Below, one piece after another: positions 33,738 through 37,614 of a DNA stretch of 37,614 bases. Position 1 is the first letter of the stretch, and the number at the start of each line of letters is the position of its first letter. The position numbers and the translations under genes are program-made. Source of the DNA: JAAAPF01 sp046541805 (GTDB lineage Bacteria > Pseudomonadota > Alphaproteobacteria > Geminicoccales > Geminicoccaceae); assembly GCA_046541805.1 (NCBI GenBank), contig JBKHCM010000018.1, positions 1 to 37,614 on the forward strand. Reading direction: 5' to 3'. Under the pieces are notes generated by a model. The model was given only the letters and a program-made list of their open reading frames with translations. It made no database searches and was not told the origin of the DNA.

Positions 33738-34364
33738 TCACGCCGTCGCCGGCGAACCCGTGCTTATAGGAGCGACCTCGCCCGGGCGCAACGCGTCGAG
33801 CGCCGTGCCGGCGTCGACCTGAGCGCCCAGCGCGGCGTCCGCGGCGAGCAGATAGGCGGCGAGCGCGCGCGCCCGCTCGGCGTCCGCGCCGGCGGCGTAG
33901 ACGTTTTGCACCAGCGCCGTCTCGAGCGCACGGGCGTCGGCGTGGGCGAGCGCCGGCTCGAGCACGGTCGCGCGAGCGTAGAACTGCTGGCCGATCCTCT
34001 TCACCCACTTGCCCACGGAGAGATCGCCGACGCCGCCCTCGCGCAGCGAGCGGTCGAGGTCTTGGAAGAACGCGTCGAAGAGCGCCTGGCCGAGCGCCTG
34101 GCCTTCGGCGCCGCCGCGCTGCAGCCGGCGCAGGAGCAAGATCACGTGCAGCTGCACGAGCTCGAGCCGGCCGTCGTGGGTGTCGGGGACGCCGAGTTCG
34201 GTGTAAAAGCCCGGATGCCGAGCCTGGGCCACGGCGGCGTCGTAGAGCGCCTCGGCCGCGGCGGCGCGCCGCCGCGCCGCGGCATCCGACGCGAACCAGC
34301 GCCGGCCGCGCCGGGCCAGCCGGCCCCACCAAGAGGTCCCCGTCGTCGGGAGTTCAACGTTCAC
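33738..34364 (-). CDS. ubiquinol-cytochrome c chaperone (CBP3 family)
   Basis: This 208-residue protein matches the CBP3/UQCC1-like domain that aids cytochrome b and bc1-complex assembly. Family sequence is seen as ALYDAAVAQARHPGFYTELG, TLDGRFELV-like DTHDGRLELVQLHVILLLRRL, and DLSVGKWVKRIGQQFYARA. A basic N-terminus (GRLARRGRRWFAS) precedes it. The start is GTG 34364, with only one base between it and the divergent bamE ATG; a later start cannot be ruled out. It begins the yceD-rpmF-plsX-fabH block. Confidence 0.93.
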   Translation of the reverse strand: MNVELPTTGTSWWGRLARRGRRWFASDAAARRRAAAAEALYDAAVAQARHPGFYTELGVPDTHDGRLELVQLHVILLLRRLQRGGAEGQALGQALFDAFFQDLDRSLREGGVGDLSVGKWVKRIGQQFYARATVLEPALAHADARALETALVQNVYAAGADAERARALAAYLLAADAALGAQVDAGTALDALRPGEVAPISTGSPATA

Positions 34365-34365
34365 G

Positions 34366-34824
34366 ATGCCACCCTTCCACTACGTCACGCTGGGCCTCGC
34401 CCTGCTCATGGGCGCCTGTTCGACCAACGTCGAGACCCATGGCCACCGCCTCGACGAGGACCGCGTGGCGGAGATCCGCCCCGGCGGGTCGTCACGCGGC
34501 GACGTGTCGTCGCTTTTGGGCACGCCCTCCACCCTCGCCAGCTTCGACGACCGCACCTGGTATTATGTCGGACGGCGGGTCGAGGAACAAAACTTCTTTA
34601 ATCGCGATCTCGCCGCCCAGGACGTCGTCCGCGTCCGCTTCGACGAGTTCGGAATCGTTCAGGAGGTCGACCGCTTCGAGCTGGCCGACGCCCGTGCGGT
34701 GCAGCCGGTCAGGGACGCGACCCCCACCGGCGGCAACGAGCTCAACGTCGTGCAGCAGTTCATCGGCAATATCGGCCGTTTCAACGCCGGCGACGCGCCC
34801 GCCAACAGCTCGCCGCGGCCGTAG
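34366..34824 (+). CDS. bamE: outer-membrane assembly lipoprotein BamE (SmpA/OmlA)
   Basis: This 152-residue lipoprotein has a very short signal peptide (MPPFHYVTLGLALLMGAC) with lipobox LMGAC, lipidated at Cys18. The mature part has the SmpA/OmlA fold: IRPGGSSRGDVSSLLGTPSTL, then DRTWYYVGRRVE and VVRVRFDEFGIVQEV. BamE stabilises the BAM complex that inserts outer-membrane beta-barrels. The C-terminal half (about 100-152) includes GGNELNVVQQFIGNIGRFN, typical of the alphaproteobacterial form. The ATG lies one base from the divergent cbp3 GTG. A GGGAG lies about 13 bases upstream, an unusually long spacing. Confidence 0.93.
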   Translation: MPPFHYVTLGLALLMGACSTNVETHGHRLDEDRVAEIRPGGSSRGDVSSLLGTPSTLASFDDRTWYYVGRRVEEQNFFNRDLAAQDVVRVRFDEFGIVQEVDRFELADARAVQPVRDATPTGGNELNVVQQFIGNIGRFNAGDAPANSSPRP

Positions 34825-34841
34825 TCGCGCCCGCCGCGGGC

Positions 34842-35021
34842 TCAGACCGCCGCGGCGCGGTCGCGGCGGGGTGCGACGAGTTCGCCGGCGGCGGCGCCTT
34901 CGAGGGCGCGGACGACCGCGGCGGCCCTGCCGTCGCGCCGGCCGCACCGCCGGAGCACGTCGGCGGCGAGTTGCATCAAGGCGGCTTGGCGACGGCGTCG
35001 AGGGTCGTCGGGCTGGGTCAT
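34842..35021 (-). CDS. small basic protein (59 residues), unknown
   Basis: This ORF starts at ATG 35021 with a strong ribosome site (GGAGGTGAAG directly before it). The product is basic (TQPDDPRRRRQAALMQLA then VLRRCGRRDGRAAAVVRAL) with two amphipathic helices and no membrane segment or known motif. It sits 17 bases from the bamE stop in convergent orientation and 53 bases after the TerB-like gene on its own strand, so it may be co-transcribed with that gene. No family is recognised. Confidence 0.6.
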   Translation of the reverse strand: MTQPDDPRRRRQAALMQLAADVLRRCGRRDGRAAAVVRALEGAAAGELVAPRRDRAAAV

Positions 35022-35074
35022 CTTCACCTCCATGCGACGCCAACTTCTACGACCATGGGCCGCGCTCGGATCGC

Positions 35075-35530
35075 TCATTCCAGGCCGAGCCTGGCGCGCA
35101 CGCGGCGCCGCGCCTCGCCGCTGTCACGATCGCTGACGGCCAAGAGCCCGGCCAGTCGCCTGAGCAGGTTGGCCTCGTGGTCGTGCAGCACGCCGTCGGT
35201 GTAGACCACCTCCCAGGCCATTTCGAGCAGCTCGAGGCGCTCGTCGAAGTCGAAGCCCTCCTTGACGGTCTGGGTGAAGCCGTGGAGGTCGACGCTGGCG
35301 ATCGCGAGGGCCTCGGCCTCGGCGAGCAGGCGATGCGCCGCCGCCTCGTCGAGGGCGAAGCGGCCGGCGAGCAACGCCTCGATCCGGGCCCGCTCGGCGT
35401 CGTCGAAGACGTCGTCCATCGCCGCGGCGGTGACCAACAGCGCCGCGGCCGCGACGTGCGTGCGCTCCTGCTCCGTTGCCGGTGCCGTGTCGCTGTCCCC
35501 GCCAAAGCCGCGAAACAGCCGTTCGAGCAT
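35075..35530 (-). CDS. TerB-like (tellurite-resistance TerB) family protein
   Basis: This 151-residue all-helical protein is of the TerB/DjlA-like type. The repeats of the fold show as THVAAAALLVTAAAMDDVFD and RLELLEMAWEVVYTDGVLHD, each ending in an acidic, possibly metal-binding loop (FDDAER and TDGVLHDHE). The short N-terminus (MLERLFRGFGG) may dock on the membrane. Members are linked to stress and phage-defence-like functions in other loci, but the general role is unknown. ATG 35530 is supported by GGAGG 7 bases upstream. It is divergent from the nuclease gene (148-base gap). Confidence 0.87.
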   Translation of the reverse strand: MLERLFRGFGGDSDTAPATEQERTHVAAAALLVTAAAMDDVFDDAERARIEALLAGRFALDEAAAHRLLAEAEALAIASVDLHGFTQTVKEGFDFDERLELLEMAWEVVYTDGVLHDHEANLLRRLAGLLAVSDRDSGEARRRVRARLGLE

Positions 35531-35678
35531 CGCGCCCTCCTCTCGCCCGCGGCCGTCTGGGCCGCGTCCCGTCAACATGGCGATCGTCGCGACCGTCGCA
35601 AGCCGCACCCGTCGGCCACGGCCGTGCTGGGGCCGACCGCCTCTGGCGTCGCCGCCGCCGCCGCGCTAACCCCCCAGC

Positions 35679-36782
35679 ATGGCGCTGCGTTTCGTGCACA
35701 CGGCCGATTGGCAGTTGGGACGGCCATTCACCCGCTTTGCGGACGAGCTGGCGGGCCGGCTGCGCGCCGCGCGCCTGGACGCGATCGACCGCCTCGCCGC
35801 GGCGGCGCGCGCGCACGGCGCCGCTCACGTGCTGGTCGCCGGTGACGTCTGGGATCACGAGACCCCGAGCGCGGCGACGCTGCGCCAGCCGCTCGACCTG
35901 ATGGCGCGGGCGAACGACCTCGACTGGTGGCTCCTGCCGGGCAATCACGATCCGGCGCGACCCGACGGCCTGTGGCAGCGCCTCGTACGGCTGGGCCCGC
36001 CGGCGAACGTCCATCTCTGCGTCGAGCCCGCGCCGGTGCCGCTCACCGACGACGCCTGGCTCCTGCCCGCGCCGCTCACCGCCAAGCGCGCCGAGGGCGA
36101 TCCGACCGCCGCTTGGGACGGGCTCGCCACGCCCGCCGACGCCGCGCGGATCGGGCTCGCCCACGGCGCCGTCGCCGACGTCGCCGACACGGGCGAGGCC
36201 GGCGCCCTCATCGCGCCGGACCGCGCCACCCGCGCCGGGCTCGCCTATCTGGCGTTGGGCGACTGGCACGGCCGGCTCGAGGTCGATCGCCGCACCTGGT
36301 ACGCCGGCACCCCCGAGCCCGACCGCTTTCGCGCCAACGATCCGGGCTGGTGCCTCGTCGTCACCGTCGCGGGCCCGGCCGAGCCGCCGCGGATCGAGCC
36401 GGTGGCGACGGCTCGGTTTCGCTGGCGCGAGGCGCGGCTGGCGCTGGTGTCTGGGATGGACCTCGAGGCCGTCGACCGCCTCGCCCGCGACGACGCCGTG
36501 CCGGCCTCGCGCACGCTCGCGCGGGTGACGCTCGCGGGCAGCCTCGGCCTCGCCGAGCGCGCCGCGCTCGGCGCGCGCCTCGAGGCCCTGGCGCACCGCC
36601 TCGCGCATCTCGAATGGCGCGACGACGACCTCCTCACCCTCGCCGGGGCGGGCGATCTCGACGCCCTCGGCGAGACCGGCAGCCTGCGCGCCGCGGCCGA
36701 AGCGCTCGCCGCGCGCGCGGCGGACGAGCCCGCCGCCCGGCGCGCGCTCGAGCTGCTCTACGGCTGGGCGACCCAGCCTTGA
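35679..36782 (+). CDS. SbcD/YhaO-like DNA repair metallo-nuclease
   Basis: This 367-residue Mre11-type phosphoesterase has its metal motifs as HTADWQLG (7-14), AGDVWDHE (54-61), LPGNHDPARPDG (86-97), LAHGAV and LGDWHGRLE. The C-terminal part (about 240-367) is a helical cap rich in alanine. This is the YhaO form (nuclease paired with YhaN) rather than canonical SbcD. It should cut DNA ends or hairpins with its ATPase partner encoded next. The stop overlaps the partner's TTG start as TTGA. Confidence 0.92.
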   Translation: MALRFVHTADWQLGRPFTRFADELAGRLRAARLDAIDRLAAAARAHGAAHVLVAGDVWDHETPSAATLRQPLDLMARANDLDWWLLPGNHDPARPDGLWQRLVRLGPPANVHLCVEPAPVPLTDDAWLLPAPLTAKRAEGDPTAAWDGLATPADAARIGLAHGAVADVADTGEAGALIAPDRATRAGLAYLALGDWHGRLEVDRRTWYAGTPEPDRFRANDPGWCLVVTVAGPAEPPRIEPVATARFRWREARLALVSGMDLEAVDRLARDDAVPASRTLARVTLAGSLGLAERAALGARLEALAHRLAHLEWRDDDLLTLAGAGDLDALGETGSLRAAAEALAARAADEPAARRALELLYGWATQP

Positions 36783-37614
36783 AGCTGCGCGCCATCCGCC
36801 TGCGTCACGTCCGCCGCTTCGCTGGCGAGGGTGCCGCGCTCGACGGCATCGGCGACGGCGTCAACGTCCTCGCCGCGCCCAACGAGTTCGGCAAGAGCAC
36901 CCTCGTCGACGCGCTGCGTGCCGCCCTCTTCTTCAAGGCGAGCTCGAAGCACCGCGACGTGCTGGCGCTGATCCCCGACCCTGGCGGCGGCGCGCCCGAG
37001 ATCGAGATCGACCTCGACCACGGCGGCACCGGCTTTCGCCTCGAAAAGCGCTTCGGCGCGCGTCCGCGGGCCCGGGTGAGCGAGCGCGCGCACGACCGCA
37101 CGATCGCCACGGGCGACGCCGTGCAGGACTGGCTCAAGGCGGTGCTGGGAACCGAGCGCAGCGACGCCGGCCCGCCGGGTCTCCTCTGGGTCACGCAGGG
37201 CCGCTCGCTGGCGCCGCCGACCGCCGGCGACGCCACGCTCGAGGAGCTCTTGGCGCGCGAGGTCGGCGACGTCGTCGGCGGCGAGCGGGCGCACGCGGTG
37301 CTCGAGCGCGCCCGCGCCGAGCGCGAGCGGCTGGTCACCGCCACCGGCAAGCCGAAGGCGCGCAGCGACTACGAGACCGCCCTCACCCGCCGCCGCGAGC
37401 TCGACGCGACGGTGGCGGCGCTGGAGGACAAGGCGGCCGCGAGCGAGCGGACGCGCGCGCGCCTGGGCGAGATCGACGCGCGCCTGGGCGAGCTCGACGA
37501 TCCCGAGGAGAGCCGGCGCCTGGCCGACGCCCTCGCCGCGGCCGAGCGCGGGCTCCGGGCGGCGAGGGCGGCCGCGGACGCTTTGGCGCAGCGGACCCGC
37601 GAGCTCGAGGCGGC
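36779..37614 (+). CDS. SbcC/YhaN-like AAA ATPase, partial (runs off the window)
   Basis: The first 278 codons are visible. The start is TTG 36779, overlapping the nuclease stop. The N-terminus has the Walker A motif APNEFGKST (33-41), with ATPase-head sequence after it (LLWVTQGRSLAPP), then a heptad-rich coiled coil beginning about residue 195 (RARLGEIDARLGELDD). This is the form of Rad50/SbcC-type SMC-like proteins, and the AAPNEFGKST signature is close to YhaN. It would hold DNA and power the partner nuclease. The C-terminal half and the signature motif lie outside the window. Confidence 0.9.
   Translation, partial: MKLRAIRLRHVRRFAGEGAALDGIGDGVNVLAAPNEFGKSTLVDALRAALFFKASSKHRDVLALIPDPGGGAPEIEIDLDHGGTGFRLEKRFGARPRARVSERAHDRTIATGDAVQDWLKAVLGTERSDAGPPGLLWVTQGRSLAPPTAGDATLEELLAREVGDVVGGERAHAVLERARAERERLVTATGKPKARSDYETALTRRRELDATVAALEDKAAASERTRARLGEIDARLGELDDPEESRRLADALAAAERGLRAARAAADALAQRTRELEA

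Overview
The window is a GC-rich, gene-dense chromosomal segment of an alphaproteobacterium. The blocks bamE / ubiquinol-cytochrome c chaperone / yceD-rpmF-plsX-fabH-ihfA-merR, comEC-gltX-gltA and rpmI-rplT-pheS-pheT are typical of that class. A VPLPA-type exosortase sorting signal and small families such as DUF3775 and DUF6285 suggest a Rhodospirillales-like or related lineage, but I cannot place it more closely. I see no insertion sequence, prophage, CRISPR array or rRNA. There is one tRNA, tRNA-Pro(GGG).

Layout. 0.1-1.6 kb: a glutathione transferase and an alpha/beta hydrolase (minus). 1.9-8.2 kb: a small membrane protein (plus), then, on minus, rpmI, rplT, pheS, pheT and lepA read as one translation-related block from a recognisable promoter. 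8.7-11.9 kb: a UvrD/PcrA-type helicase followed by prmA (minus). 12.3-14.2 kb: an FNR-type oxygen regulator; a perfect FNR box correctly placed over a candidate -10; a 45-residue membrane microprotein; and a fructose-6-phosphate aldolase/transaldolase. 14.4-17.7 kb: a hydrolase-OsmC fusion and comEC (minus). 17.7-20.6 kb: gltX and citrate synthase gltA (plus). 20.8-23.6 kb: a DUF3775 protein, a broken thiolase (minus), a quinone-oxidoreductase-like reductase, and a secreted VPLPA-CTERM protein. 23.8-26.5 kb: a glycerate 2-kinase, an SRAP/YedK abasic-site protein and two small membrane ORFs (minus). 26.6-29.8 kb: a phosphoesterase, an SDR, a broken acyl-CoA dehydrogenase, a phosphotransferase-family protein and DUF6285 in one chain (plus). 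29.9-35.5 kb: tRNA-Pro, then merR, ihfA, fabH, plsX, rpmF, yceD and cbp3 on minus, facing away from bamE. 35.7 kb to the end: an SbcD/YhaO-like nuclease and the start of its SbcC/YhaN-like ATPase partner.

The genome uses many 4-base stop/start overlaps (GTGA, ATGA, TTGA), so translational coupling is common, and TTG and GTG starts are frequent. Candidate sigma-70 promoters with a -10 of TATACC or similar and 16-17-base spacers can be read for rpmI, gltX, gltA, tRNA-Pro and ihfA.

The most interesting points are the FNR-box microprotein/aldolase unit, the two decayed acyl-CoA metabolism genes (thiolase and acyl-CoA dehydrogenase) whose frameshifts can be traced, and the one-base gap between the divergent start codons of cbp3 and bamE. 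I did not find a clearly unprecedented multi-gene system.
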